Positions 8,130-17,122 of a stretch of 64,000 bases of DNA are shown here, piece after piece. The DNA lies in NCBI RefSeq assembly GCF_900302445.1, contig NZ_ONZF01000002.1, positions 310,001 to 374,000 on the forward strand, written 5' to 3'. Under the pieces are notes generated by a model. It was not told the DNA's origin. It made no database searches and saw only the letters and a program-made list of their open reading frames with translations. Position 1 is the stretch's first letter; the number at the start of each line of letters is the position of its first letter. This stretch comes from Palleronia abyssalis. GTDB taxonomy: Bacteria; Pseudomonadota; Alphaproteobacteria; Rhodobacterales; Rhodobacteraceae. The position numbers were made by a program, and so were the translations under genes.

Positions 8130-9143
8130 TCAGATGGACAACCCGCCGCGCTCCAGTTCCTCGGCGACTTCGCTGAAATCCGAGCCATGGGCCACGATCA
8201 CCCCCAGGCGACGGATCGCTGACATCGCCGCGCGGCTGGCATCGTCGGCACCGGGGCCGGGCTCGCGCAGGATCACGGCTTTCACCCGGCCGCCGTGTCG
8301 ATGACATGCCTCCAGGTAGATCTGCGCGTCATGCTGCCCGGTGTCGCCGATCAGGACGAAAGGCAAGTCGGGATTGGCCTCCATGATCCGGTCGATCGAC
8401 CGGCCTTTGTGATCGCCATGGCCGCGGCTGATGAACTGGTCCTGTCCGATCCCCAGGTCGCGCAGGAAGATGGGTCCCGTCACCAACCCTGCGCGGTCGA
8501 ACACTTTTTCCAGGAACGCGTGCAGATTCCAGGGCGAGGACGAGACGAAAAACACCGGGTTCCGCCCGTGATCCGACAGATGGTCCATTAGTACGGTTGC
8601 GTCCGCGAAGACCCGTCGGGTCGCGGCCGAGCCTGTGAACGTCGTCCACAGATTGCGAACCAGGCTGTAGGCGCCCGTATGCATCATCGTGTCGTCGATA
8701 TCGGAAATAATCCCGATCCGCGCCTCGGGCGACGGGACCAGTGCACGCGCCATCTTGCGGCTTCCCGGAACGCCTTCGATCTCCAGTGCAATCTGATGCC
8801 AGCCCGGCGCGAACTCGCCCGGGACCTTCAGCGTCAGATAACCTTCCTCGTCGCTCTGCGCGGTCACGCCGCTTTCAGTTGCCACGACCGTGACGCCGCC
8901 GACTTCGTGGGTGAAGAACAGCGACACCATCTCGCGAAGGTTCTGCCATCTGCTCTGCTCAGGCTCGGGGGTGGTGCGTCGCAGCGCGGCCAGAACCCGA
9001 CCCCGCAGCATGATCCCACCGGGCACGCTGTAACCGCGATAGGTGTCCAGAACCGGGTCGTCAGGTGTCTTCGCCGGAAATAGCCGGTCGAAGGCGCGCT
9101 CTCCCCAGATCGCGACCCGATGCGCTATGGCCTTCAGTGGCAC
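8130..9143 (-). CDS. App1-like phosphatidate phosphatase (DUF2183)
   Basis: A 337-residue HAD-type phosphatase. RIGIISDIDDTMMHTG at about residues 142-157 is the DxDxT motif whose first Asp is the nucleophile. FFVSSSPWNLHAFLEKVF and FVLIGDTGQHDAQIY, which provides the later acidic pair, are diagnostic for the catalytic domain shared with yeast App1, which dephosphorylates phosphatidic acid. An N-terminal beta-rich region (about 35-135) precedes it. No signal peptide is seen. Substrate in bacteria is not established. It follows queG by 9 nt on the same strand. Confidence 0.85.
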   Translation of the reverse strand: MPLKAIAHRVAIWGERAFDRLFPAKTPDDPVLDTYRGYSVPGGIMLRGRVLAALRRTTPEPEQSRWQNLREMVSLFFTHEVGGVTVVATESGVTAQSDEEGYLTLKVPGEFAPGWHQIALEIEGVPGSRKMARALVPSPEARIGIISDIDDTMMHTGAYSLVRNLWTTFTGSAATRRVFADATVLMDHLSDHGRNPVFFVSSSPWNLHAFLEKVFDRAGLVTGPIFLRDLGIGQDQFISRGHGDHKGRSIDRIMEANPDLPFVLIGDTGQHDAQIYLEACHRHGGRVKAVILREPGPGADDASRAAMSAIRRLGVIVAHGSDFSEVAEELERGGLSI

Positions 9144-9152
9144 CTTCAGCTC

Positions 9153-10328
9153 CTACCCCCGGTCGAGGCGCAGCCTAGCCCAGCGGGCGGCATCCGCAAC
9201 GGCGGGGTCCGGGTCGCGGGTCAATGGATCCACGACCTGTGACAAGGACGCATCGCCCGAGTTGCCGATGGCATAGCACACGTTGCGCACCATCCGGTCC
9301 CGCCCGATCCGCTTGATGGGCGAGCCCGAGAACATCTCGCGGAACCCTGAATCGTCGAGGGCCGCCAGATCCGCCAGTTTCGGGGCGCGCCGTCCGGGCT
9401 GGGGGGACAGCCGCATATCGCGAGCATCCACGGCGAACTTGTTCCACGGGCAGATCGCAAGGCAATCGTCGCAGCCGTAGATCCGATTGCCCAACCCCGG
9501 CCGCAACGCCTCGTCTACAGGACCCTTATGTTCGATCGTCAAGTAGCTGACGCAGCGCCGCGCATCCAGTTGGAAGGGCGCGGGAAACGCGTCAGTGGGG
9601 CAGATGTCCAGGCATTTGCGGCACGATCCGCAATGCTCGACTTCGGCCACATCGGGAGACAGGTCCAGCGTTGTGAAGATCGCGCCTAGGAACACCCAGT
9701 TTCCCAGATCGCGCCCGAGAAGGTTCGTATGCTTGCCCTGCCAGCCGAGGCCCGCGGCCTGCGCCAGCGGTTTCTCCATTACCGGGGCGGTATCGACGAA
9801 GACCTTGATCTCCGGCGTCCCCCGTACCTTTTCGCCCAGCGCGACCCACGTCCCGGCCGGGTCGCGATATCCGCCCTTCTCCACTGCCTCCAGAAGCCAC
9901 CGGCCGACGCGCTTCAGCCGCTTCTTGACGACGTCGTGGTAATCGCGCCCCTGGGCATAGACACTGACGGCCCCCCGATCGTGCAACGCCAGATCGTCCA
10001 GCGGATCGTGACCGGGCGTATAGCTCTCGGCCAGCATCACCACGGATCGAGCCTCTGGCCACAGCGCGCGCGGATCGCGCCGCCACGCCCGCTTTTCGGT
10101 CATCCAGTGCATCTGGCCCTGCCGTCCCTCGCCCAGGAACGTATCCAGCCGGGCGCCCGCCTCGGCCACGGCATCGGGCCGGCACACGCCCATCTTCACG
10201 AACCCCGCCCGGTACGCGAACTCGCCCAACGCGGTCTTCAACGTCGCGCCCTCGGTCACCCTTGGCGAAGCACCCTGGGGGCCCCCGGGAGGCGGGTAAG
10301 CGTCCTTTGCCCGTTCGTCGATTGTCAT
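9153..10328 (-). CDS. queG: Epoxyqueuosine reductase
   Basis: A 391-residue iron-sulfur, cobalamin-dependent enzyme that reduces epoxyqueuosine to queuosine in the wobble position of GUN-anticodon tRNAs. [12 protein letters not shown] and [10 protein letters not shown] supply eight cysteines for two [4Fe-4S] clusters. [16 protein letters not shown] and [12 protein letters not shown] are family signatures. The C-terminal section with repeated short helices fits the tRNA-binding HEAT-like region. The protein is slightly long: the first 25 residues ([12 protein letters not shown]) are not conserved-looking, and translation may begin at a GTG near [12 protein letters not shown]. Confidence 0.93.
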   Translation of the reverse strand: MTIDERAKDAYPPPGGPQGASPRVTEGATLKTALGEFAYRAGFVKMGVCRPDAVAEAGARLDTFLGEGRQGQMHWMTEKRAWRRDPRALWPEARSVVMLAESYTPGHDPLDDLALHDRGAVSVYAQGRDYHDVVKKRLKRVGRWLLEAVEKGGYRDPAGTWVALGEKVRGTPEIKVFVDTAPVMEKPLAQAAGLGWQGKHTNLLGRDLGNWVFLGAIFTTLDLSPDVAEVEHCGSCRKCLDICPTDAFPAPFQLDARRCVSYLTIEHKGPVDEALRPGLGNRIYGCDDCLAICPWNKFAVDARDMRLSPQPGRRAPKLADLAALDDSGFREMFSGSPIKRIGRDRMVRNVCYAIGNSGDASLSQVVDPLTRDPDPAVADAARWARLRLDRG

Positions 10329-11117
10329 GCGGTCTCACTGTTGCTCACTGGCAGCAAGTCCGGTTCTCATTGCGTACTGTCAAGCCTTCGCCACGGTCTC
10401 GCAATGGCTCTCTCGGAAATGTAAACTATTGCTTTGGCCGGTGGCCGCCTTGATCGCCGCGTCGCCGCGGCTCAATCGATGGCGCGCAGTTCCGCGTGGG
10501 ACGCCACCTTGACCAAATCCGGACCGAGCGGCCGAGGGCGGAAAAGAACTGGTCCCGAAAAAACGCAGCGGGAAGCTTACGAAAGCCGCTCTCGGCGCAA
10601 GACGGAATGCCAAGCCTGGCAGCGCCCTTGGCTTTGTCGCGAAAATGGCAAGGGGGATTCACCTTGTGGATCCAGCGTGGCAACTGGTCTGCATGAGCAC
10701 ACCCATCCCGCCGAGCTACAAGACCAAGAACTGCACAGTCGACAGCGGAGGACTGAAACGGCGTGGTTCGCTGACCGTCTGGTTCGACCTTGTCATGGCC
10801 TGGGCGCCGCTGCCAACCGGCAAGCGCTGCAGGCGAACGCAGTATAGCCACGCCGCAATCCAGACATGCCTGACGATGAATGTCCCTTCGGCCTGACGAT
10901 CCGTCAGATGTCTGGGTTCGTGGAGAGCCCCCTGCGGCTTGTTAAAAAAGTCGACGGGTGAAACGGCGCAACCGTATCAGGGTTGCGTTCAGCAGGCTCA
11001 AGGTGCGACGGCGCGATACAACCCGGTACGACAGAGCGCTGAGCCAAGATCGCGGTCAAGCTGACTGAACCCCGTTCAGCCCGTCGTATAGCTACAATCT
11101 CTTAGTTTTGGCGGGAT
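10329..11117. other. 789-bp interval with IS remnant, otherwise non-coding
   Basis: The interval between queG and the ABC permease holds one recognisable item, an IS5-type transposase fragment (10693-10961). A 7-bp hairpin CGCAACC/GGTTGCG (10967-10987) lies just after it. Several overlapping reading frames on both strands at 10380-10850 have no recognisable motifs and look like chance openings in GC-rich DNA. No matching terminal inverted repeats were found around the fragment. Confidence 0.6.
10693..10961 (+). pseudogene. IS5-family transposase, N-terminal remnant
   Basis: The first 67 codons (MSTPIPPSYKTKN, GGLKRRGSLTVWFD, PTGKR, HAAIQTCLTM) match the N-terminus of IS5-family transposases. 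A one-base frameshift at about 10885 then intervenes, and the next frame continues FGLTIRQMSGFVESPLRLV, again family-like, before a stop at 10959. The catalytic DDE domain is entirely absent. It is therefore a broken, truncated insertion-sequence remnant. Confidence 0.85.
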
Positions 11118-11879
11118 TCAGCCGGACGGGCGTTCTGCCCATCCCGCGAAGGTTTTTTCCAGTGCGACGACCACGTAATAAAGCAGGATGCCAAGCGCCG
11201 CGAGGGCGAGGAGGACCGCGAACATCAGCGGGTAGTCGCTGTTGGTCTTGCCGGAATCGAACAACGCCCCCAACCCCCGCCCGTGGGGAGAGACGATTTC
11301 CATCAGGTTCGTGCCGATGAAGGCCAACGTGACCGCCACCTTCAGGGCGCCGAAGAACTCGGGCAGTGTTTTCGGCAGCGCGATCTTCCAGAAGATCGTC
11401 GCCTGGCTGGCCCCGAGGGCGCGCAGGATGTCGCGGTATTCGGGTTCCAGCGTCGACAGCCCGATCGAAACGGAAACGGCGATCGGAAAGAACGAGATCA
11501 TGAACGCGATCAGAACCGTATTGAAGTCATGCGCCCCCACGAACATCAACGCCACGATGGGCACGACCGTCGCCTTGGGGATCGCGTTGAACCCGACCAG
11601 AAGCGGGTAAAGACCGTCACGCAGGGTCCGCGAGATACCCATGACAAGGCCGATCCCCGTTCCGACGATCACCGCCAGCAAAAGGCCAACGACGGTGCGC
11701 CACAGGGTCTGCCACCCCATTTCGAGAAACAGGGGCCAGTAGCGCTCGTAGGCCGGGATAAGGTCCGAAGGCGACGCCATCCGATAGTTCGGCCACCCGT
11801 TCGCCCACACCAGAACCTCCCACGCGATGAGGAACAGGATCATCGCCGCGAAGGGGACACCGACTTTGCGAAAGATCAT
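11118..11879 (-). CDS. ABC transporter permease (SsuC/TauC type)
   Basis: A 253-residue inner-membrane permease with about six helices. The EYRDILRALGASQATIFWKIALPKTLPEFFGALKVA region carries the EAA loop that contacts the ATPase. It belongs to the BPD_transp_1 branch that imports sulfonates, taurine, nitrate or pyrimidine precursors. Its start overlaps the stop of the ATPase gene by 4 nt, so they are cotranslated. Together with the upstream ATPase and binding protein it makes a complete importer; the substrate cannot be read from sequence. Confidence 0.92.
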   Translation of the reverse strand: MIFRKVGVPFAAMILFLIAWEVLVWANGWPNYRMASPSDLIPAYERYWPLFLEMGWQTLWRTVVGLLLAVIVGTGIGLVMGISRTLRDGLYPLLVGFNAIPKATVVPIVALMFVGAHDFNTVLIAFMISFFPIAVSVSIGLSTLEPEYRDILRALGASQATIFWKIALPKTLPEFFGALKVAVTLAFIGTNLMEIVSPHGRGLGALFDSGKTNSDYPLMFAVLLALAALGILLYYVVVALEKTFAGWAERPSG

Positions 11880-12721
11880 GGCAGGGTCTCCGGGACGGCG
11901 CGTTCGGTCGGTTCGGGGTCGATCCTTGGTTCGGCAGGCTCTGCCGGGGCCCGGCCCTGTGCGACTTCGATCTGGTGACGCAGAATGTTCAGCCGCTCGG
12001 CGGCCTCGGGCGTATAAAGATCGTCGAGCGTGCGCGGCCCGCTGCGGGGAATGTCCATCACGTATTGCGTTCGGGCCGGACGCGCCGACATGACAATGAC
12101 CTGATCGGCCAGGAAGATGGATTCGCGCAGGTCATGGGTGATGAGGACACCGGTGAACGGTTCCTGGGATTTCAGGTCCAGAAGCGTCTGCCACAGGTCC
12201 TCGCGGGTGAAGGCGTCCAGCGCGCCGAACGGCTCGTCCAGGATCAGAACCTCGGGTTTGTGGACAAGCGACCGGCACAGGGACGCGCGCTGGCGCATGC
12301 CCCCAGACAGTTCGGAGGGGCGCTTGTCCTCGAACCCTTCGAGGCCCACCAGCTTCAGCAGATGGCGCGCACGATCTTCCTGCGCGGCACGCGACATCTT
12401 CGAGGACACGATCTCGAGCGGGAGCATGACGTTCTTCAGGATCGTCCGCCATTCCAGCAGGACGGGGTTCTGAAAGGCCATGCCGACGGTCGCACGCGGT
12501 CCGGTGACCTTCTCACCATGCAGTTGCACTGTCCCTTCGTCGGGGCGCATCAAGCCGGCGACCAGGCGCGTCAACGTGGACTTGCCGCAGCCGGACGGCC
12601 CGACGACGGCGGTGAAGCCGCCCTTGGGAACCTGCATTTCCAGACCGTCCAGAACCGGCAGCGGCCCTTCGGCGGTGGTGTAGGCGTGCCGCACACCTGC
12701 GATGTCGATGAGATGGGTCAT
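11876..12721 (-). CDS. ABC transporter ATP-binding protein (SsuB/TauB type)
   Basis: A 281-residue ATPase. Walker A is GPSGCGKST near residue 41, the signature is LSGGMRQRASLCRSL, Walker B is LILDEPFGALD, and the switch His lies in LITHDLRE. These features and the regular spacing place it with the nitrate/sulfonate/taurine importers. The roughly 35-residue C-terminal tail rich in Pro and Glu is not conserved-looking. It is the middle gene of a three-gene operon: binding protein, ATPase, permease. Confidence 0.93.
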   Translation of the reverse strand: MTHLIDIAGVRHAYTTAEGPLPVLDGLEMQVPKGGFTAVVGPSGCGKSTLTRLVAGLMRPDEGTVQLHGEKVTGPRATVGMAFQNPVLLEWRTILKNVMLPLEIVSSKMSRAAQEDRARHLLKLVGLEGFEDKRPSELSGGMRQRASLCRSLVHKPEVLILDEPFGALDAFTREDLWQTLLDLKSQEPFTGVLITHDLRESIFLADQVIVMSARPARTQYVMDIPRSGPRTLDDLYTPEAAERLNILRHQIEVAQGRAPAEPAEPRIDPEPTERAVPETLP

Positions 12722-12751
12722 GGAAGCGGCGCCTTACGACGCCAATCCTCC

Positions 12752-13744
12752 TCAGTTCAGGGAAAAGCCGCCCTCGGGCAGATACGCGTCGGTGAAGACC
12801 TCGGCCGAAGGCTCGTTCTGGAACTCGTAGGTGGTCGCGATCTGCTCCAGCGCGCTGTCCAGTCGGGCGTCGTCGATGATCCCGAACCCGTTCTCCGCGA
12901 CCCAGTCCGTCATCACGTTCTGGTCGATGGAAAGCTGCAGGCGGCGCTGCTCAAGCTCGGCATCGGCAGCGGGGTTGGCGGACAACAGGTATTCCGTGGC
13001 CGCCGCGGGATCGGCAATGGCGTCCTGCCACCCGGCCGCGATCGCCTGAAGGAAGCTGCGCAGCGTTTCTTCGTTCTCGGCGGCCCAGTCCGTGTTGGCG
13101 ATGATCGCGTTGCCGTAAAGGTCGACGCCGTGATCGGCCATCAGGATGACCGAGATGTCGTCCTCGGGGATGCCAAGACGAACGAGGTTCAGGAAGGAAG
13201 AGAACGAAAAGCCCGTAATCGCATCGACATTGCCTTCGGCCAGCATCGGCTCGCGCGTGGGGAAGCCCACCGGCTCAACCGTGATCTCGTTCATGTTCAG
13301 GTCGTTCTCGGCGGCGAAGATGGGGAACTGCGCCCAAGCGCCGTCGGGCGGCGGGGCGCCGAGGATCTTGCCTTCCAGATCGGCGGGCGCCTCGACCCCT
13401 TGAGAGACACGGCCGACGACCGCGAAGGGCGGCTTGTCATACACCATCATGACCGCCTTGACCGGCGCGTCAGGGTTCTGGTCGAGGAACTTGATCAGGC
13501 TGTTGATGTCGGCGAAGCCCACCGGGAACGCGCCCGTCGCGACCTTCGGAATCGCATCGAGCGAGCCCGATCCGGCGGCGATTTCCACCTCCAGGCCTGC
13601 CTCTTCGAAATGCCCGTTCTCGATGGCCGCGAAATAGGGCGCGGCTGGTCCTTCGAACTTCCAGTCCAGCGCGAAGGGAATGGACTCCTGCGCCATGGCC
13701 GGAAAGGCACTGACTGCGAATGTGACGATGATTTTATAGAACAT
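12752..13744 (-). CDS. NMT1/SsuA-like periplasmic substrate-binding protein
   Basis: A 330-residue binding protein with a signal peptide (YKIIVTFAVSAFPAMA before QESIPF). ALDWKFEGPAAPYFAAIENG at the mature N-terminus and the following GLEVEIAAGSGS, KVATGAFPVGFADI and IIANTDWAAENEETLRSFL are typical of the NMT1/THI5-like family, which captures thiamine-pyrimidine precursors, nitrate, taurine or sulfonates. It is the first gene of the importer operon, 30 nt before the ATPase. No riboswitch consensus was found in its leader. Confidence 0.9.
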   Translation of the reverse strand: MFYKIIVTFAVSAFPAMAQESIPFALDWKFEGPAAPYFAAIENGHFEEAGLEVEIAAGSGSLDAIPKVATGAFPVGFADINSLIKFLDQNPDAPVKAVMMVYDKPPFAVVGRVSQGVEAPADLEGKILGAPPPDGAWAQFPIFAAENDLNMNEITVEPVGFPTREPMLAEGNVDAITGFSFSSFLNLVRLGIPEDDISVILMADHGVDLYGNAIIANTDWAAENEETLRSFLQAIAAGWQDAIADPAAATEYLLSANPAADAELEQRRLQLSIDQNVMTDWVAENGFGIIDDARLDSALEQIATTYEFQNEPSAEVFTDAYLPEGGFSLN

Positions 13745-13762
13745 GACTCTTCCCCCATGCTG

Positions 13763-13775
13763 ATCCGGTCCGGAT
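13763..13775. promoter_or_regulatory. Palindrome upstream of the ABC importer operon
   Basis: The 13-bp perfect palindrome ATCCGGTCCGGAT lies 19 nt before the start codon of the binding-protein gene. A longer inverted pair, GACTCT (13746-13751) and AGAGTC (13795-13800), brackets it, and both arms contain a GANTC methylation site. It could be an operator or a leader hairpin; nothing identifies the regulator. Confidence 0.35.
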
Positions 13776-13915
13776 AGGGGCCGAGGGAGCGCGCAGAGTC
13801 ACGCCGCCGGGCCGTATCCTGCCCGGGGCGGCACCTTATGATCATTTATCGGGCAGATTGCAGGTGGTCTGCCCAAGCGTCGAGCGATGGGGGTGCGGTT
13901 TGCCGCGACGACCGG

Positions 13916-15007
13916 CTAAAGCTGCGCGGTGTAGAGTTTCACCCTCAGGCTGCCATGCGCGATGGGGGCGCTTTCGGTCAGGGACAGGCCCGTGGCCTTC
14001 GCCAGCCCACCGTCCGAGGTCACGATGCCGACCCGCCAGCCGGCGAACCGCGTCTTCAGCGTCTCGCCCAAGGCGCCGTAAAGCGCGAAAAGAGGTTTGC
14101 GGTTTCCGATACGCGCGCCATAGGGCGGGTTGCACATCACCAGGCCCGGGGGGCCTTCCGGTGGGGCAAAGTCGGACACGGGGGCCATGTCGAACTGCGT
14201 GGCTTGCGTCAGATCGGCGCGCTCGGCGTTGGCGGTGGCACCCCGGATGGCACCGGCGTCCCGGTCGGATCCCCGGAAGTGCAAGGATGTGCCACCGTCG
14301 AGGCGCCGCAGATCAGACACCGCCCCGGCATCGAAATTGGCCAGATGCTCGAACGCGAACGCGCGGTCGCGACCCGGCTGCCATCCCCCCGCCATCCCGG
14401 CCGCCTCTAGCACGAAGGTGCCGGATCCGCACATCGGGTCGACCACGGGCATCTTCCCGTTGAACCCGGCGGCACGCAGCAGAAGGGCCGCCATCGTCTC
14501 GCGCAAAGGCGCCTTGCCCACCCATTCCTTATGGCCGCGCTTGTACAGCGCTTCCCCGCTGGTATCGACGGAGACCTGCACGTTGTTGTCGTCGATCCTG
14601 ACCTTCAGGGTCAGGGCGGCATCGTCCGAAACAGGGGCGCCAAGCTCTTCCTGGATCGCGCGCGCGATGCGTTCCGAGGCGGCACCGGCGTGGTAGATCT
14701 TCGACTTGCGGCACGTCGCCTCGATCTTCACAGGCCGATCGGCGCGCAGGACATCGCCCCAGGCAACCTTCCGCGCCCGCTTGTCGAGCTGGGCCAGATG
14801 GAACGCCCGAAACTCCGCAATCCGCGCCAGAACCCGGGTGGCCCCGCGGCATTCCAGGTTCAGACGCCAGACATCTGACCAGGTGCCTGATACGGTGACG
14901 CCCCCGGCCGTGGTCTGGGGGGCATATCCCAGTTCGCGTAATTCTTCGGCCAGCCAGGGTTCGAGACCCGGAGGCGCAGCGAGGAAAAGATCAAGGGGGT
15001 CTGCCAT
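13916..15007 (-). CDS. THUMP-domain 23S rRNA guanine methyltransferase (RlmL/RlmKL type)
   Basis: A 363-residue SAM-dependent RNA methyltransferase. The N-terminal 160 residues form a ferredoxin-like plus THUMP RNA-binding module (VKIEATCRKSKIYHAGAASE, LYKRGHKEW). The catalytic Rossmann domain has VVDPMCGSGTFVLEA for SAM and MCNPPYGARIG as the NPPY motif, consistent with N2-methylation of guanine in 23S rRNA. The ATG at 15007 is chosen because MADPLDLFLAAPPGLEPWLAEEL matches the usual N-terminus; the frame upstream is non-coding. It lacks the second, RlmK-like half found in enterobacterial fusions. Confidence 0.9.
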   Translation of the reverse strand: MADPLDLFLAAPPGLEPWLAEELRELGYAPQTTAGGVTVSGTWSDVWRLNLECRGATRVLARIAEFRAFHLAQLDKRARKVAWGDVLRADRPVKIEATCRKSKIYHAGAASERIARAIQEELGAPVSDDAALTLKVRIDDNNVQVSVDTSGEALYKRGHKEWVGKAPLRETMAALLLRAAGFNGKMPVVDPMCGSGTFVLEAAGMAGGWQPGRDRAFAFEHLANFDAGAVSDLRRLDGGTSLHFRGSDRDAGAIRGATANAERADLTQATQFDMAPVSDFAPPEGPPGLVMCNPPYGARIGNRKPLFALYGALGETLKTRFAGWRVGIVTSDGGLAKATGLSLTESAPIAHGSLRVKLYTAQL

Positions 15008-15090
15008 GTGCGACCATCTAGTCGACAGCGAACGCAAGGGCGAGGTCAAAGCGTCATTGCAACGGTGCCGCTGGCGCTTAGGTAAGCCCG

Positions 15091-16506
15091 ATGACCGATG
15101 AAGCCACTCGTACCGGACCCATGCTTTTTCTGCGCGCCGCGGGGCCAGAAGGCTTGCGCGTCGCGGCCACTTGTGTCCGGGCGGAGGGTGAGGATCCCCC
15201 CCGTTTCGCGACCGACAGGGCACACGAGGCCGAGGCCATCGCGACCCGCGCTGGCGGAACGCTTTGGCGGGTCGAGATGACGCTTCCCGCCCCCGAAGCG
15301 CGCTATACCTGCGACGATGTCGAATATCGCGTAGCCACGGACGTCACCGGCGACGTTACCCTCGCCTTCGCGTCCTGCAACGGGCAGGAGGAAGGCGATC
15401 TCGACCGTCCGCCCGCCGACCGGAACGCGCTTTGGTCGCATCTGGCGAACCGGCTGGATCACGAGGCGATCCCGCTGCTTCTGAACGGCGGCGACCAGAT
15501 CTATGCCGACGAGGTGACCCAGGCCCATCCCCTGTCGCAAGAGTGGCCCGACAACGTGCCGCAATCGCTTAGCGGGGACGAATGGCGCGAGATGAAGGCC
15601 GCCCTCGATGCGTCGTTCTTCGCGCGCTACACCCTGCAATGGGCGCAGGAAGGGTATTCGGAGGTAGTCGCGCGCGTTCCGTCGCTGTGCGTCTGGGATG
15701 ATCACGACATCTGCGACGGCTGGGGATCGCTGCGCCGCGCAGCACAGACCAGCGACGTCGCGAAGGTGCTGTTCGCATCCGCCCGCGAAGCATACTTGAT
15801 GTTCCAGTTCGGTTGCCGCCCGGACGAGCGTCCGGAGATCTGCGTCGGCGCCGGACGCGGCATGTCGTGGCGGGTCGATCTTCCCGGAATCTCACTGGTG
15901 GCCCCGGACCTGCGGTCGACGCGCAGCAAGTCCGCCATCATGAGCGACGAGGCATGGGGCGATTTCGCGCCGGCCCTGGACGGCACCGAGGCGCGGACCT
16001 TCGTGATCTCGTCCGTCCCCGCGCTGGGGCCGCGCCTGTCGCTGGTCGAACGGGCCATGAAGCTGACCCGGCGGATGGAGGATTACGAGGACGACCTGCG
16101 CGACCAATGGCAGAGCTTTGCCCATCGCGACGAATGGCGCCGTTTCTTGAGCCATCTGATGGCGGTTCATGACCGCGAGGATTCGGCGGTGACCGTCCTG
16201 TCGGGTGAGATCCATCTGGCGATGCGCGGCACCATGCAGACCGCCAGCGGCCCCCTGCATCAACTGGTCGCATCCGGCATTTCCCATCCCGCGCCGCCCG
16301 AAGCGTTGGCCACGGGATTGTCGCTTCTGGCCCGGCTGGGCGAGGCGCCCCTGCGCGGTCATCCCATCCGCCTGCATCCCCTGCCTGGCAAGAGGCGCGC
16401 ATACACCGCCGAACGCAACTATCTGCTTCTGAAACGGCGCGGCGCGGCGTGGTCGGCGACATGGCATCTCGAGGACTCGGGGCAGACCGCGGACCTGCCG
16501 ATCTGA
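15091..16506 (+). CDS. PhoD-like metallophosphatase
   Basis: A 471-residue calcineurin-like phosphatase of the PhoD group. FASCNGQ, LLNGGDQIYADE, CVWDDHDICDGWG and VLSGEIHLAM supply the ordered metal ligands. There is no Tat or Sec signal, unlike classical secreted PhoD, so it should be cytoplasmic. Substrate is unknown. The first 90 residues form a beta-rich domain found in cytoplasmic PhoD relatives. It is divergent from the methyltransferase gene, with 83 bp between the two starts. Confidence 0.85.
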   Translation: MTDEATRTGPMLFLRAAGPEGLRVAATCVRAEGEDPPRFATDRAHEAEAIATRAGGTLWRVEMTLPAPEARYTCDDVEYRVATDVTGDVTLAFASCNGQEEGDLDRPPADRNALWSHLANRLDHEAIPLLLNGGDQIYADEVTQAHPLSQEWPDNVPQSLSGDEWREMKAALDASFFARYTLQWAQEGYSEVVARVPSLCVWDDHDICDGWGSLRRAAQTSDVAKVLFASAREAYLMFQFGCRPDERPEICVGAGRGMSWRVDLPGISLVAPDLRSTRSKSAIMSDEAWGDFAPALDGTEARTFVISSVPALGPRLSLVERAMKLTRRMEDYEDDLRDQWQSFAHRDEWRRFLSHLMAVHDREDSAVTVLSGEIHLAMRGTMQTASGPLHQLVASGISHPAPPEALATGLSLLARLGEAPLRGHPIRLHPLPGKRRAYTAERNYLLLKRRGAAWSATWHLEDSGQTADLPI

Positions 16507-16594
16507 TCGGTTCCGCCCCCCGAGGGCGTTCTTTGACAGGAACCGTGTCCCACCAAGACCTCTTGAGCGGATAATGCCAACCTTGGGGTCAGCT

Positions 16595-17122
16595 ATGAAA
16601 ATTACTTTGAATGTTAACGGAGAAGCGCGGTCCCTCGATGTGGACCCGCGCGTGGCGCTTCTGGATGCGCTTCGTACCCATCTGGACCTGACCGGATCGA
16701 AGAAAGGCTGCGATCACGGGCAATGTGGCGCGTGCACGGTTCTGGTGAACGGTCGCCGGATCAATTCCTGCCTGACGCTTGCCGTGATGCACGAGGGCGA
16801 CGAGATCACCACGATCGAAGGGCTGGGCGAACCCGGATCCCTTTCGCCGCTGCAAAAATCCTTCGTCAAGCACGACGGCTATCAGTGCGGCTACTGCACC
16901 CCCGGTCAGATCATGTCGGCCAAGGGCATGATCGCCGAGTTCAACATGGGCTGGCCGTCCAACGTCACCGACGATCTGGGCACCGCACCGGACTTCACCG
17001 AGGCCGAGATCAAGGAGCGGATGTCGGGCAATCTGTGCCGATGCTCGGCCTATCCCGGTATCTGCCACGCGATCCGCGAAGCCGCCCCCGACGAAGGCAC
17101 CATCGAGGAGGCCGCAGAATGA
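16595..17122 (+). CDS. Aldehyde oxidoreductase [2Fe-2S] subunit (PaoA-like)
   Basis: A 175-residue subunit carrying two [2Fe-2S] clusters for a molybdenum hydroxylase. The plant-ferredoxin-type site is CDHGQCGACTVLVNG with a later Cys; the second site uses CGYCTPGQIM and CRCSAYPG. The ATG at 16595 begins MKITLNVNGEARSLDVD directly at the ferredoxin fold. No twin-arginine signal is present, unlike E. coli PaoA, so the complex is probably cytoplasmic. Its stop overlaps the FAD subunit start as ATGA. Confidence 0.93.
   Translation: MKITLNVNGEARSLDVDPRVALLDALRTHLDLTGSKKGCDHGQCGACTVLVNGRRINSCLTLAVMHEGDEITTIEGLGEPGSLSPLQKSFVKHDGYQCGYCTPGQIMSAKGMIAEFNMGWPSNVTDDLGTAPDFTEAEIKERMSGNLCRCSAYPGICHAIREAAPDEGTIEEAAE

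Noticed and set aside
10426-10851. Long overlapping frames on both strands before the IS remnant
   Set aside because: They are chance openings in GC-rich DNA or antisense of the transposase fragment, without motifs or ribosome-binding sites.
13745-13857. A TPP riboswitch before the NMT1-type binding protein
   Set aside because: The leader lacks the conserved CUGAGA and ACCUGAUCYGG motifs; only simple palindromes are present.
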